The notes under the pieces: generated by a model
Seen by the model: only the letters and a program-made list of their open reading frames with translations
Databases searched by the model: none
What the model was told of the DNA's origin: nothing
Program-made: the position numbers and the translations under genes
Source: a virus
Virus record (IMG/VR): IMGVR_UViG_3300025133_000380
Span: 1 to 33,608 of that record
Length of the DNA stretch: 33,608 bases
Strand: one strand, 5' to 3'
In this document: piece after piece, positions 1-9,505 of the stretch
Numbering within the stretch: the first letter of the stretch is position 1
How the letters are laid out: every line of letters starts with the position of its first letter

Positions 1-866
1 TTTTCTTCTAACCCCGACAGATCTATTTCTGGTGCCCCTATCTGAGACAAGTCTATCCCCGACAGATCTATTTCTGGAACATTAATTTCTGGAATACCGT
101 TGGGCATAAGACTCGGTAGTCCACCAGAGTCTTGGTCTTTGTAAAAATCTAACCAGTCAGAACCAATATCTCCAGGCTGGGGTCCAACTGGGAGATCTCC
201 ATTTTGCATATAGTCTTCAGGATTGAAACCGTATTTTTCTTCTAGTTCATCAAAATCCATCTCTGGTAGATCATCCCATGGACCACGTATAGGTGGGTAT
301 CCTGGAGGAAGAGTTATAGGAGGTTCTCCTGGAGTTCCTGGGGGAGTTACTGGGGGAGTTACTGGCGGAGTTACTGGCGGAGTTACTGGCGGAGTTACTG
401 GCGGAGTTTCTCCTGGAGGAGGAGCCAAAAATCTTCTATACATTTGCCTCTGCATATCCATCATTTTTTGTCTATCTTCTTGGCCACCTGGATCTGTTCT
501 CCTTGGATTAACTAAAGAATTCACTGATGGAGCACGGTTGTACATCTCGGCTACACGATTACCAGCAGGTGCTCCTTGAACTAACCCCATGTTGTTTTGT
601 CCTTGTTGAAACCACGGAGGAGGCATCAGAGGTTGTCGTGGAATAGAAATATCTCTTGGTGGTCTAGGTCCAGGATCAATACGATCATCTTTTGGTGGAT
701 CGTATAAAGGGTGTCCTGGTCCAATAGGCATTACTGTAGGCATTCCTGGTTTATCTGATGGACCAAGTTGTTCGATATTAATGCGAGGAGTAGTTGGACG
801 TCTGCCTGGACGTCTGTCTTTAGGCATACTCCCTATACCTTTCTTTAAATTTTTAAATAATGCCAT
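1..866 (-). CDS. Proline-rich phage protein, 3' end beyond window (partial)
   Basis: Reading leftward from an ATG at 866-864, the frame stays open for 288 codons to the window edge, so the C-terminus is missing. The start lies one base after the stop of the 999-residue gene upstream. The N-terminus is basic (MALFKNLKKGIG, then Arg/Pro-rich). A Pro/Gly-rich region follows, with five TPPV units and a TPPG unit encoded at 331-402, then an acidic segment. The last visible part repeats PEIDLSG with a 15-residue period. No enzymatic motif, signal peptide or membrane segment is visible. It follows large virion-type genes in the same operon, so a structural or tail-associated role is likely but inferred. 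I do not recognise a family. Confidence 0.75.
   Translation of the reverse strand, partial: MALFKNLKKGIGSMPKDRRPGRRPTTPRINIEQLGPSDKPGMPTVMPIGPGHPLYDPPKDDRIDPGPRPPRDISIPRQPLMPPPWFQQGQNNMGLVQGAPAGNRVAEMYNRAPSVNSLVNPRRTDPGGQEDRQKMMDMQRQMYRRFLAPPPGETPPVTPPVTPPVTPPVTPPVTPPGTPGEPPITLPPGYPPIRGPWDDLPEMDFDELEEKYGFNPEDYMQNGDLPVGPQPGDIGSDWLDFYKDQDSGGLPSLMPNGIPEINVPEIDLSGIDLSQIGAPEIDLSGLEE
12..77 (-). repeat. 21-bp exact direct repeat inside the proline-rich gene
   Basis: The same 21 bases occur at 12-32 and 57-77, spaced 45 bases apart (15 codons). They encode the repeated PEIDLSG motif. More copies may lie beyond the left edge of the window. Confidence 0.8.
331..402 (-). repeat. 12-bp tandem repeat encoding TPPV units
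   Basis: Six consecutive 12-bp units (plus-strand form ggagttactggc) begin at 331, 343, 355, 367, 379 and 391. The first has one base change and encodes TPPG; the other five encode TPPV. The copies differ only by single bases, so slippage-driven copy-number variation is plausible. The encoded run is a likely extended polyproline-type linker. Confidence 0.85.
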
Positions 867-867
867 T

Positions 868-3867
868 TTATTTTCCGTATCCGTATTTAAGGGGAACACT
901 TAACTGTTTAACCACGTGACCACCGAACCTAAAGTTTTGTCTATCTTCCTGATATCCTGGACCAAACATGATAGTTTCTTCTGGGGATACATCGGAAACC
1001 AACTCAGGGTCTTCCCACTCTCGATAGTATATCCTACCCAGTTCTCGAACTAAACCCCTAACCGCTGGGTTCTTTTGCCACTGATCCTTCATGATAGCGT
1101 TATATAGTTTGTCTGGATTTACTAACAGGTCTAATTCTTTATTAGTGGCAGCACCTCCAGCTACGGTTTTTAAAGCAGTAAGTACACGACCTGGAGTTGT
1201 AAAAAGACCAACATAAGCACGGGCTAAAGAGTTAACACTTTTTAATATATGTGCGTCTTCTGGTCTTAAGGCAGGCTTAGTGGGGTCATCAAGTGCTTTA
1301 AGTTTTTTAGCAATATCACCAAGCTGATTTTTAAACTTCTTACCGAACCAAATCTCTAAAGCGTCTCCACTCTCGTCAACATATCTGGTAAGAGCTTTTC
1401 CGTCAAAAACATCTAATCCCAAAGTGCCTTGCCTTTGGGTTTTTTCCATTAAATCTTTAAAAATATATGATTTATATGTATCAATTAAATCTCTGCTGCC
1501 GTGAGTACTTACAGCATCAAACAATTCTTTAGTAGCTGTAAACCCTCCTGGACTCCATGTGTTTTTGAATAAATCTTCTGGTGTTTTAAAGTTTCCTGCT
1601 ATATCTGCTAGGTTTGTGTTTTTAAGTATTGCATCTCTTGTTTTATTTAAAGCGAGTTCTCTGGCTTTATAGTTTTTAATAAATTGTTCAGCGTTGGTAA
1701 ACTCTGCCATTTCGTCTGTTGTGAAAAACTTTTCTAATAAAGTTTTGTTTTTCTTCATGAAGTTTTCGTGAGCTCTGGGGGACTTAGGTTTAAAAAGATC
1801 TCCCGTAGTGTCTACTACATCGTCTAAATACATTTGACGTAGCCCACCTTTTGTTCCTAATAGACCATCTGCATATTTAGGGTCAAACAGTATATCGTCA
1901 ATATACTGAGGCGACGTGATAGTACCGTCTGAATTCTTAGTTACTGTGTTTCTTAAAAAATTCATAAAGCCTGTGTATGCTGTTTTGTCGCCTTGTTTAT
2001 AAGCATCATCGCTAACTCTTTGAAGATTCAATATTCTCTTTATATTGTCATTGTTAAAATCTACCATCAATTTTCTGTAAGCAGTTTCTGCTTCATTGAA
2101 AAGTTTTAATGCATCTGCGTTCCCTGAATTTTTGAGAGTTTTAGAACGAATAGTTTCCATGGCTTTTTTAAGATTTACCAACTCTTCTACATTATTACCG
2201 ACAGCTCTTTCTGCTCTTATGATGCTCCTTAAACTAGACAAGTCATTTACAAAAACAGTATGTGATTTCTTAGCTCCACCTTCTATACTATCTATTAACC
2301 CCTTAACTATTCTTGCGTTTTTAGGATCTGCAAAAGCCTGTTGATTTAGTATGTTTTTATATCTTTTGGCTACTTTTAAAAGAGGACTGTAATCATAAGG
2401 TTTCATATTTCCTGTAAACCCTGCTGATTTTGTGGCTTTTTCGTACGCATCATCTACCACACCTTGTGCTGTGTCTTTTGCAGTTTGAAAAGTGTCTCTT
2501 ATTTGTTTACCAGCTAGATTAGGGTCTATAGAACCATCTGTCAAACCTCTAAATATATTGTCAGATTCTGTGCCTAATTCAACAAGAGCATTTTCTGCTT
2601 CTACTAGTTTAGGGTTAGTTTCTAGTGCTTCTTGTGCTACGTCTCTAAACTCAGTGCCTCTAGTTGCTCTCGCTCCTGCTCCTGCTTCCTCTTCGGCTAA
2701 TTCTCGAGTAATCCCCTGAGCACCAAAAGGCTCATCCACTATATCTTGTGCTTGACGTTCTTGCTGTACATATTTTTCTCTTAACTCTTGTCCTTGTCTA
2801 CTGCCTCGTGTTGCTTCGTCTCTTAGCCCTGCTTCAAGTTCTTCTACTGGGCTATCTACTTCAACACCTTCGTCTGATGCTCTACGCATTACTTGAGGGG
2901 AAGTCATACTGCCTACATCTTCGCCCAACTCCCCAGTCAATTTTTCATAAGACCGCTTAAATTCTTCTGGGTCGAGGAACCACTTATTCGGAAGGTTACT
3001 AACTCCTCCTGCTAGTTTAATTAATTTAAACAGAGTTGCGCCACCCACACTGAACAGAGCGGTCAGGCTTGCATCTTTCATTGCTCTGGTGTTTTTATCA
3101 TATCCTTCTGGTAGATAACCTTGCTCGTCTAAATAGTCTAGATTTTGAAGTCTCCAAAAATACGTGGCTAAACTTTCTGCTGCGATTCCTGCAGTAATGG
3201 GGTTCACAACTCCTGCGGTAACACCAGTAGTGAACGTCCCTGCGATTGCGCCACCTATTGCTGCAGTTATTTCTGCTGCTACTGGTTCAGCGAAAGCTAA
3301 GAAATCACCCTTATCTATTCCTGGAGGATTGATGACCGTAGGTTTATTATTATTTAACGGATCATTAAAAATTAGTTCGTTGGTGTTTGGTTCTACTCTG
3401 ACGTTATAGTCATAAGTGCGAGGAATATCCTGGTCTTCTGCATAGTTCTTTTGTAGGACACGTTGCACGTAGTCTGGATTACTGCGCACGTCCGCAGGTA
3501 ACAGTTCTATTTGTCTTATAACGTCGCCTTGTGCTCCTGCTGTAAAGTCTACACCAGTGTATTCAGCTTTGAGTTGAGGTTTGGCGTCTGCTAAATACTT
3601 TTCTATAAAATAAGGGTCATCTGCTAGTATCCCCTTTTCAATTGCTTGATCCCTTGCTCTCTGATTAGCCATATAGTCCCCAAGCGGAGCAAACTGACTA
3701 GGACTACGACTTGGTTGTGGTTTAGCGTATCCAAACTCAGTAAGTTTTTGAAGATCTAATTCTTCGTCGTCTATTTTTTGGGATTCTTTTAACGCAGATT
3801 CTGCTAGTAGTGCTGCTTCATGATCGTCTAAAAGAGCGTCTATGTCTATTATATCATTTTGTGACAT
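868..3867 (-). CDS. Large virion protein, probable internal/ejection protein
   Basis: A 999-residue protein starting at ATG 3867, two bases after the stop of the gene upstream. The first ~150 residues are charged and helical. A small-residue-rich hydrophobic stretch at roughly residues 190-240 (alternating A/G/T/I) could be membrane-interacting. The middle (about 300-800) is long, charged and predicted helical, with many E/K/R/A/L. It is one of four large proteins following the P22 gp10-like tail gene, a position where podoviruses commonly encode proteins ejected with the DNA. I see no lysozyme or transglycosylase motif. Function is inferred from size, composition and position only; it could instead be a tape-measure-like or other structural protein. 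Confidence 0.6.
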   Translation of the reverse strand: MSQNDIIDIDALLDDHEAALLAESALKESQKIDDEELDLQKLTEFGYAKPQPSRSPSQFAPLGDYMANQRARDQAIEKGILADDPYFIEKYLADAKPQLKAEYTGVDFTAGAQGDVIRQIELLPADVRSNPDYVQRVLQKNYAEDQDIPRTYDYNVRVEPNTNELIFNDPLNNNKPTVINPPGIDKGDFLAFAEPVAAEITAAIGGAIAGTFTTGVTAGVVNPITAGIAAESLATYFWRLQNLDYLDEQGYLPEGYDKNTRAMKDASLTALFSVGGATLFKLIKLAGGVSNLPNKWFLDPEEFKRSYEKLTGELGEDVGSMTSPQVMRRASDEGVEVDSPVEELEAGLRDEATRGSRQGQELREKYVQQERQAQDIVDEPFGAQGITRELAEEEAGAGARATRGTEFRDVAQEALETNPKLVEAENALVELGTESDNIFRGLTDGSIDPNLAGKQIRDTFQTAKDTAQGVVDDAYEKATKSAGFTGNMKPYDYSPLLKVAKRYKNILNQQAFADPKNARIVKGLIDSIEGGAKKSHTVFVNDLSSLRSIIRAERAVGNNVEELVNLKKAMETIRSKTLKNSGNADALKLFNEAETAYRKLMVDFNNDNIKRILNLQRVSDDAYKQGDKTAYTGFMNFLRNTVTKNSDGTITSPQYIDDILFDPKYADGLLGTKGGLRQMYLDDVVDTTGDLFKPKSPRAHENFMKKNKTLLEKFFTTDEMAEFTNAEQFIKNYKARELALNKTRDAILKNTNLADIAGNFKTPEDLFKNTWSPGGFTATKELFDAVSTHGSRDLIDTYKSYIFKDLMEKTQRQGTLGLDVFDGKALTRYVDESGDALEIWFGKKFKNQLGDIAKKLKALDDPTKPALRPEDAHILKSVNSLARAYVGLFTTPGRVLTALKTVAGGAATNKELDLLVNPDKLYNAIMKDQWQKNPAVRGLVRELGRIYYREWEDPELVSDVSPEETIMFGPGYQEDRQNFRFGGHVVKQLSVPLKYGYGK

Positions 3868-3869
3868 TA

Positions 3870-6461
3870 CTACCCGCCACCGCTAATTTTCTTAATATAA
3901 TCTACAATTGCTTTATACTCAGGGGATTCTTGTCCTAAGGTGTCTCTTAGTTTTTTAGTTAAAGCAATTTTACCGCTGTCGTCCAACATTTTAAACTCTT
4001 CCCAAACCCCATGAATAGTTTGATTACCCCAACCAGATTGTTCATTGCCCCCAGGAAGAACAACACTCGGTTGTCCTGGAGCACTAACATTCGGTTGATA
4101 AGTTATACTGTTTATTCCAGAGCCAGTAACAGAGGCTACGAGCTGTTCTTTTAATTCAGCTATAGTGTAAGGTGCATCTCTAAATGGTTTTTGAGTTCCT
4201 TGCTCTTCAACTAAGTTAGGATACATAAAATCAATCATCGTCATTTTTTCATCAGAGTCTGGATCCATTTGTAGTCTTGCTGCGTACCTGATTTCTGAAT
4301 CTACTAGACTTTCATGTTTACGAATAGCACCTAGAGCTAAATCATCGATTACTGTGATAAATTCTTCCTCAGAAGTTGCGAAAGCTCCAGCCCTAGTTAA
4401 GAAACGTTCAATATCTTTATCAGAAATATCACGACCTTTTTGGTCATCGTTAGCAGCACTCTGTAATGCTAAGGTTAAGACCATATTAGTTAGTCTCTTC
4501 TTACCTAACCCAGAACCCTGTAAAAATCTTCCCAAATTAGTGTTCGCAATTGTATCTTCAAACTGTTTACTAAATGAACCAAAGTCTGTAGAAGACTCTC
4601 CTGGATCTCTTTTACCGTTTCCATTACTATCGGTGTAAAAAGCGTAGCCAGATTTTGGATCAGTGAAAACTGTTTTTAATTGATCTACTTGATCTATTAC
4701 ATTTTTACCAAATGTGGTCAAACTGCCCGCAACACCAAACACGACTGGTTCTCCTTTCGCATTTTGATTTGATAAAAGATCTTTTATGGTAGAGTGGGTT
4801 GTTAAAATGTTGTCTCTTTTTTGATCTGTTTGTATTAAAAACTCTCTAACCCTTTGTTCTTCTTTTCCTCTTTGTGAGCCAGTCATCAAAGTACCCATAC
4901 CAGCAGCATCACCCGTCATCATTATAGGATCACCGTCGGGTCCAAAAACTATTGTGTTTTCTTGACCGATAGGGCTATACATTTCCCGACCTCTAGGGGT
5001 GAGGAGTTCTCTGTTGTCTACCCAAGTTAGTTCTCCTGTAGACCTGTTTCTTACTGCTTTAGCACTAGAAGCACCAACTACCCTAACGTCTGAATCTGGG
5101 TTCTCGTTCATAAAGGATTCTAATTCTTCTGAAGAATACATCTGTGCCACATTGTCTACGAGATACAGTTTTTTACCTTTAGTTAGGTTGCCTTCTCTTA
5201 TGATGTAACCTTCTGTTTGTTTATTTTGTGCTCCTGCTTCTGACAATAGCTGAGTTATAGCAGGAGAAGTAGCGTCAGGTTGACCGTCCCCGTCTGCGTC
5301 GGTAAATATTGTGTATTCTTTTATTCCTCCGTCTTCCGCTGTCCATGGTATTACGCTGTTTCCTTTTCCTGCCTCTAGACCTGCTTGGTATGTGGTGTAG
5401 TAAACAGGACTAGCACTACTGTTTACTTTATAGGGTTTTTTCTCTTTAGTGAGGAGAGCTCTTTCTAATGCTTTTTGTTCTTTATAGTCCGCCATGTATA
5501 GTTGCATAGCGAAATTATTAATGTCTTGTCTTTCTTTTAACTCAAGACCAAGCATTGATTTTTCATAATCTTTTTCTTCTTTCTTTTCTGTGAGGCTGTA
5601 CTGTAAGAAAGCATTAGACAACGCTTGACCCCAACTTTCTCCTTTTGAACCAGACTGAATTAATGCAGCACCAGCCACCATATAAGGAAGAGATTTATCA
5701 GGTTGAGGAATTAACTCTTTTAAGTCGTCCGTATCATAAAACATTTCTGCTGCTTTTTTATAAATATTAAGCATTTCTTTTTGATCATCTGGATCATCTG
5801 AATCAAACTCTGAGTTCATGTCTAGCATAGCTTGAATTGTTTGATTAGAATCTGTGTCGTCTTCTCCGTTAGCTATTGATCCTGCTGTTGAGGAGGCTAT
5901 TACTTGATCAAGTAGGGTGTCCTCTGTTGAATTATCTTTAGCTTGATCGTCTTTTTCATCATCGGTAAAGCCCAATTTTTCCATGTTAACAACCAACTCT
6001 GTTTCGGTTAGGTAGTCAGCAGGATCAATATCTAAATTCAACTCAGGCATAACTAAATCAGTTATACTGTTGCCGTCTTCTAGGGACATATCAAGATCGC
6101 CCATTTCCATTTCTGTATCAAAAGAACCTATTCCCCCTGATGTTAAATTTGTTTCTGGTCCACCAAGGTAGGGTTCACCAAACTCTCCTCCAGGCATAAA
6201 AGCACTACGGTCTCCCTGCATCACAGATACTTGCATCGCTACTTCTTCTTGAGGTATGCCAGTCATTTGAGATATCTGGTCCACGGACAACCCTTCTCTA
6301 GCTAATCTCATTATCGTTTGCGTGGGGTCTTCGTTATCCAAGATCATACTTTGATCAGACATTTGCCCACCAAACGCTTGATCCCATGGATTATTGGGAT
6401 CTGCTGTGATGGTCGTAGTTCCTGGACCGATAGCTGAGCGGAAAGGGTATTCGTTAGCCAT
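3870..6461 (-). CDS. Large virion-associated protein, unknown
   Basis: An 863-residue protein starting at ATG 6461 and ending two bases before the next gene. The first ~220 residues are strongly acidic and low-complexity (D/E/S/T-rich). Near residues 55-80 is a short helix-turn-helix-like stretch (LSVDQISQMTGIPQEEVAMQ) resembling a sigma-like HTH; here it may be only a structural helical hairpin. A central charged helical segment (about 290-345, K/E/L-rich) follows. The C-terminal half has mixed alpha/beta composition. There is no signal peptide. Its place between glycine-rich virion proteins and the 999-residue protein suggests an internal or ejected virion component. I do not recognise a named family. 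Confidence 0.55.
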   Translation of the reverse strand: MANEYPFRSAIGPGTTTITADPNNPWDQAFGGQMSDQSMILDNEDPTQTIMRLAREGLSVDQISQMTGIPQEEVAMQVSVMQGDRSAFMPGGEFGEPYLGGPETNLTSGGIGSFDTEMEMGDLDMSLEDGNSITDLVMPELNLDIDPADYLTETELVVNMEKLGFTDDEKDDQAKDNSTEDTLLDQVIASSTAGSIANGEDDTDSNQTIQAMLDMNSEFDSDDPDDQKEMLNIYKKAAEMFYDTDDLKELIPQPDKSLPYMVAGAALIQSGSKGESWGQALSNAFLQYSLTEKKEEKDYEKSMLGLELKERQDINNFAMQLYMADYKEQKALERALLTKEKKPYKVNSSASPVYYTTYQAGLEAGKGNSVIPWTAEDGGIKEYTIFTDADGDGQPDATSPAITQLLSEAGAQNKQTEGYIIREGNLTKGKKLYLVDNVAQMYSSEELESFMNENPDSDVRVVGASSAKAVRNRSTGELTWVDNRELLTPRGREMYSPIGQENTIVFGPDGDPIMMTGDAAGMGTLMTGSQRGKEEQRVREFLIQTDQKRDNILTTHSTIKDLLSNQNAKGEPVVFGVAGSLTTFGKNVIDQVDQLKTVFTDPKSGYAFYTDSNGNGKRDPGESSTDFGSFSKQFEDTIANTNLGRFLQGSGLGKKRLTNMVLTLALQSAANDDQKGRDISDKDIERFLTRAGAFATSEEEFITVIDDLALGAIRKHESLVDSEIRYAARLQMDPDSDEKMTMIDFMYPNLVEEQGTQKPFRDAPYTIAELKEQLVASVTGSGINSITYQPNVSAPGQPSVVLPGGNEQSGWGNQTIHGVWEEFKMLDDSGKIALTKKLRDTLGQESPEYKAIVDYIKKISGGG

Positions 6462-6463
6462 TT

Positions 6464-7861
6464 TTATTTAAGTGCTCCGTATGCTGTGAGAGCTGTGCCT
6501 GCTGCTTGCATCAATGGATTAGTTGTGTTGCCTGTTTGACCTTGTTGTAAGGTTGTTCCTCCCATTGCTGGAGCCCAACCAGTAGCCATACCACCTATTT
6601 GACCTAGAGTTTGCATCGGTAGATTATACTGACCTACGAAGTTTCCGTAGTTTAAGTCTAGTCCACGTTGATCCATTCCTCTTTGCATACCGCCCATGCC
6701 CATCATTCTACTGATGTCCTGACCCATTAGTCCGCTTACACCTGAACCTAAACCAGCCATCTGTTGACCTGCGCCCATGCCAAGTTGTCCTAATTGAGCA
6801 CCTGAGCCAAAGATATCTCGACCAGCTCCACCGTATATATTCGATAAATTACCACCCAAGCTACCGATACCTCCAGCAGTTGAGCCGTATAGTCCTGCTA
6901 AATTACCGCCCATGCCTGCTATTTGTGCTCCCATGCCTGCTCTTTGACCTGCCATCTGTCCCAGTTGAGAACCTATGTTAGCTTGTTGTGAACCTAGACC
7001 TGCTAATAAATTTGCTTGACCTGCTTGTCTGCCTTGTTGTGCTTCAAATGCACCTTGTGCTCTACGTGCTGCGTCTTGATAACCACCTGACCTTATAGCA
7101 CCTATTTGAGATGCCGCACCTCTTGCTGCAGATTCTGCTAGTTCTTGACCTTGAAGTCTACTACGAGAACCTCCAAAAGCTCCTGCACCTATTTCGTTTG
7201 CTCTACGTGCTATGTCCCCCTGAGCTAAACCTTTACGAACATCTTCCATGGTTTGATCAACAACCTGTTGCTCAAACGGATTATAAAAACTTTCTATACC
7301 ACGTGGGTCAAATTCTTGTGTGGATCCGTAACCGACTCCTGCTGCTTCGCCGAGCCTGCCCATTGTACCACCTAAAACATTTCTAGCACCACTCAGTTCT
7401 CTACCGCCTCTACCAACTTCCCTTAAACCTCTTCTGGTTGCTGCTGCTCCAACTCTAGGGGCACGTCTTAACATATTCATAGCTTCGTTAGTGCTCATTT
7501 CACCAGCTTGAACTGCTTGATCAATCATGCCACGAGTGTCTCCGTAAGCACCAGCTGCTGCACCTAGTCCACCTTCCGTCATTTGTTCTGCTCTTTGGAA
7601 ATACGGGGCATAAGAACCCATACCTTCCGCAGTCATTCTCATTGCTTCTCTTTCTGCAGGTGCAAAGTCTGCTATTCGTTCTCCTGAATATGTATAGGGG
7701 TTAGCTCCCTCTACCCCAAACCCCATCATTCTGTTGACAAGTTCTTGGTTCAATAAAGGCATTAGTCCAGGAACATTAGTCCCAGGAACACCGCTATACA
7801 TCTGCGCTAAATAATTAGGTGGAAGTTGTTCGACTCGTTGATAACTGCTTTCGGTTGCCAT
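6464..7861 (-). CDS. Gly/Ala/Gln-rich virion protein, probable internal or ejection protein
   Basis: A 465-residue protein starting at ATG 7861, whose first base is shared with the stop of the gene upstream (TAATG junction). The N-terminal ~100 residues are ordinary sequence. From about residue 240 to 400 the protein is dominated by G, A, Q, M and L in short quasi-repeats such as QAGQANLLAGLGSQQ and GQMAGQRAGMG. Glycine/glutamine-rich amphipathic repeats of this type are common in phage proteins expelled into the cell envelope. That assignment rests on composition and position behind the tail genes; no catalytic motif is visible. Confidence 0.55.
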   Translation of the reverse strand: MATESSYQRVEQLPPNYLAQMYSGVPGTNVPGLMPLLNQELVNRMMGFGVEGANPYTYSGERIADFAPAEREAMRMTAEGMGSYAPYFQRAEQMTEGGLGAAAGAYGDTRGMIDQAVQAGEMSTNEAMNMLRRAPRVGAAATRRGLREVGRGGRELSGARNVLGGTMGRLGEAAGVGYGSTQEFDPRGIESFYNPFEQQVVDQTMEDVRKGLAQGDIARRANEIGAGAFGGSRSRLQGQELAESAARGAASQIGAIRSGGYQDAARRAQGAFEAQQGRQAGQANLLAGLGSQQANIGSQLGQMAGQRAGMGAQIAGMGGNLAGLYGSTAGGIGSLGGNLSNIYGGAGRDIFGSGAQLGQLGMGAGQQMAGLGSGVSGLMGQDISRMMGMGGMQRGMDQRGLDLNYGNFVGQYNLPMQTLGQIGGMATGWAPAMGGTTLQQGQTGNTTNPLMQAAGTALTAYGALK

Positions 7862-9108
7862 TATGCTCTCCCTATCCCCATCTGCTGCGCTCTGTTTTCA
7901 TTTTCATTCATCATGGCGTAAAGAGTTTCAATACCTTTTTCATGATCACCGTCGCCCATACCCATTATACTCTGTTTTGTCATTACAAATTCTCCATCAC
8001 TAAGCATGGCAGGCACGTCATCTGAAACTCCATTTCCTGGACCAGAAGATTCTCCGCCACCACGCATGTCTAATTCATATATCGCTCCACCATCTTTTAC
8101 TGCTGCTCTTTGTTGAAATTCAGGGAACATTAATTTACTGTATTCTTCGTCACCCATGGTTGCTCTTAAATAAGCTGCAGTTGCTGGATCTAATCCACCA
8201 CCGCCAGCAATACCAGAACCCATAGCCATAGTATTCATGCCTCCTGGACCATCAACTCCTACACCTTCTGTACCGTATTGAGTGGGTAGTGCTGCTGCTG
8301 AGAGTGGTCTCTGTAGATAACCGCCTAATTCACCGCTCGGTCCAGGCATTTGAGAGTCGTCTTTTCCTGCTTCAAATCCACCAAGTGAGGCTAAACCTAA
8401 ACCCCCCACACCCATTTTTTGCAGTGTGGATAGTTTACCCCAAGAATCCCCGATTCCTGCATAACTTGAAGGCAACCCTGCTGCTGATGCAGAACGTAAA
8501 GCACCTGCACCACTAGCACCAATATCTTGGAAAAAGCCACCGATTCCGCCCTGAGCTCCTGGAACAGCTTTACCTAGTTTCCATAAACTACCTGTTGGAT
8601 TTGTGCCTTTGCCCCATAAAGAACCAACACCGCCACCACCTTGAACACCGAAACCTGTTGCCATGCTTCCCATCATGTAGCCAGATGCTGCGTGTTTTAC
8701 CGCTCCTTTTAAACTGCCTGTTTTTACCGCTCCTCCAATACCGCCACCAATTGCTGCACCTGCTGGTCCACCAATAGCGAACCCTACAACTTTACCGATA
8801 ACTGGTGCTGCTTTTTTAAGGAACTTACCGATCTTCTTAAAGAACCCAAATTCAGGAACTCCAGTGAGAGGGTTGATTGAATTTTCAAAATGACCCACTT
8901 GATATTGGTGGGGATTAAGTTCGTGACGTTCAAAAGCGTCAAATAATTGTCTTTTTAATACGGGATCGTCTGCTATGGGTCTGGGGAGAACCATTTCTCC
9001 AGGAGTTAAGTGTCCTATGGTCGTGTCGCCGTAACGACCATGAATCGCCAACGCATGACGAGCGTCTGCTAACTCCTCTAAACTTTGTAAACCTTGAGAC
9101 TGCTGCAT
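7861..9108 (-). CDS. Virion protein with glycine-rich hydrophobic core, probable internal protein
   Basis: I chose ATG 9108 (415 residues). An in-frame TTG at 9120 abuts the GAGGAG ribosome site and would leave no spacer; ATG 9108 has a spacer of about 12 nt. The N-terminal region holds GDTTIGHLTPGEMVLPRP and the C-terminal region SDDVPAMLSDGEFVMTKQS. I associate this pair of related motifs with structural proteins of T7-like and uncultured marine podoviruses. Between them a K-rich helix leads into a glycine/alanine zipper-like stretch (about 95-150) that could insert in membrane. The stop overlaps the next start (TAATG). Role in the virion or DNA ejection is inferred. Confidence 0.6.
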   Translation of the reverse strand: MQQSQGLQSLEELADARHALAIHGRYGDTTIGHLTPGEMVLPRPIADDPVLKRQLFDAFERHELNPHQYQVGHFENSINPLTGVPEFGFFKKIGKFLKKAAPVIGKVVGFAIGGPAGAAIGGGIGGAVKTGSLKGAVKHAASGYMMGSMATGFGVQGGGGVGSLWGKGTNPTGSLWKLGKAVPGAQGGIGGFFQDIGASGAGALRSASAAGLPSSYAGIGDSWGKLSTLQKMGVGGLGLASLGGFEAGKDDSQMPGPSGELGGYLQRPLSAAALPTQYGTEGVGVDGPGGMNTMAMGSGIAGGGGLDPATAAYLRATMGDEEYSKLMFPEFQQRAAVKDGGAIYELDMRGGGESSGPGNGVSDDVPAMLSDGEFVMTKQSIMGMGDGDHEKGIETLYAMMNENENRAQQMGIGRA

Positions 9109-9125
9109 ATCTGTATTCAACTCCT

Positions 9126-9161
9126 CTATCTAGATAGTTTAACTAATTTAAACAACGTTGT
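9126..9161. other. Three adjoining palindromes in the 9109-9175 intergenic gap
   Basis: CTATCTAGATAG (9126-9137) is a perfect 12-bp palindrome. GTTTAA/TTAAAC (9137-9142 and 9148-9153) is an inverted repeat with a 5-base loop. ACAACGTTGT (9152-9161) is a perfect 10-bp palindrome. They tile the gap directly upstream of the GAGGAG ribosome site of the next gene. No T-run follows, so this is not an intrinsic terminator. It could be an operator or RNA-processing element, or chance in AT-rich DNA. Confidence 0.35.
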
Positions 9162-9175
9162 ATATTCTTTTACGA

Positions 9176-9505
9176 TCATAATGTAATAGTCGTGTCTCCT
9201 GCTATCTTTAGTGTAACTTCCCCAACAGACCCTGTAGCCGATAGCCCGTGGTCGTTTTGAGGAGTGGAAAGGGTAAGCCATTGACTACCAGACCAGACCT
9301 CCAAAGATTCATTGTTTGTATTCCAGACAAGACTTCCTGCATTAAATTGTATTTTTCCTTTTTCTGTATCATCTATCTGTCGTATGTTGTCTGGGTCAAA
9401 TTCCCCTAAATTTATCTCCAGTATTCGTACTAAACGGTTGTACGTTCCCGCACTTACAACCTCTTCCATCTCTTGAGGCAGTTGTGTGACTAATAGTCTG
9501 CTCAT
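9176..9505 (-). CDS. Small tail-associated structural protein
   Basis: A 109-residue protein starting at ATG 9505, overlapping the stop of the gp10-like gene by four bases (ATGA). The first half is charged and helical. The second half resembles a short phage beta-domain: GSLVWNTNNESLEVWSGSQW is the kind of segment seen near the ends of phage fibre and tail proteins where a displayed value or label is built from beta-turns. The C-terminus is beta-prone (VTLKIAGDTTITL). The overlap suggests translation in step with the tail hub protein. No named family recognised. Confidence 0.6.
   Translation of the reverse strand: MSRLLVTQLPQEMEEVVSAGTYNRLVRILEINLGEFDPDNIRQIDDTEKGKIQFNAGSLVWNTNNESLEVWSGSQWLTLSTPQNDHGLSATGSVGEVTLKIAGDTTITL

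Noticed and set aside
5400-6461. The helix-turn-helix-like stretch near the N-terminus of the 863-residue protein as a transcription regulator.
   Set aside because: It is a short element in a large acidic virion-type protein with no other regulator features.
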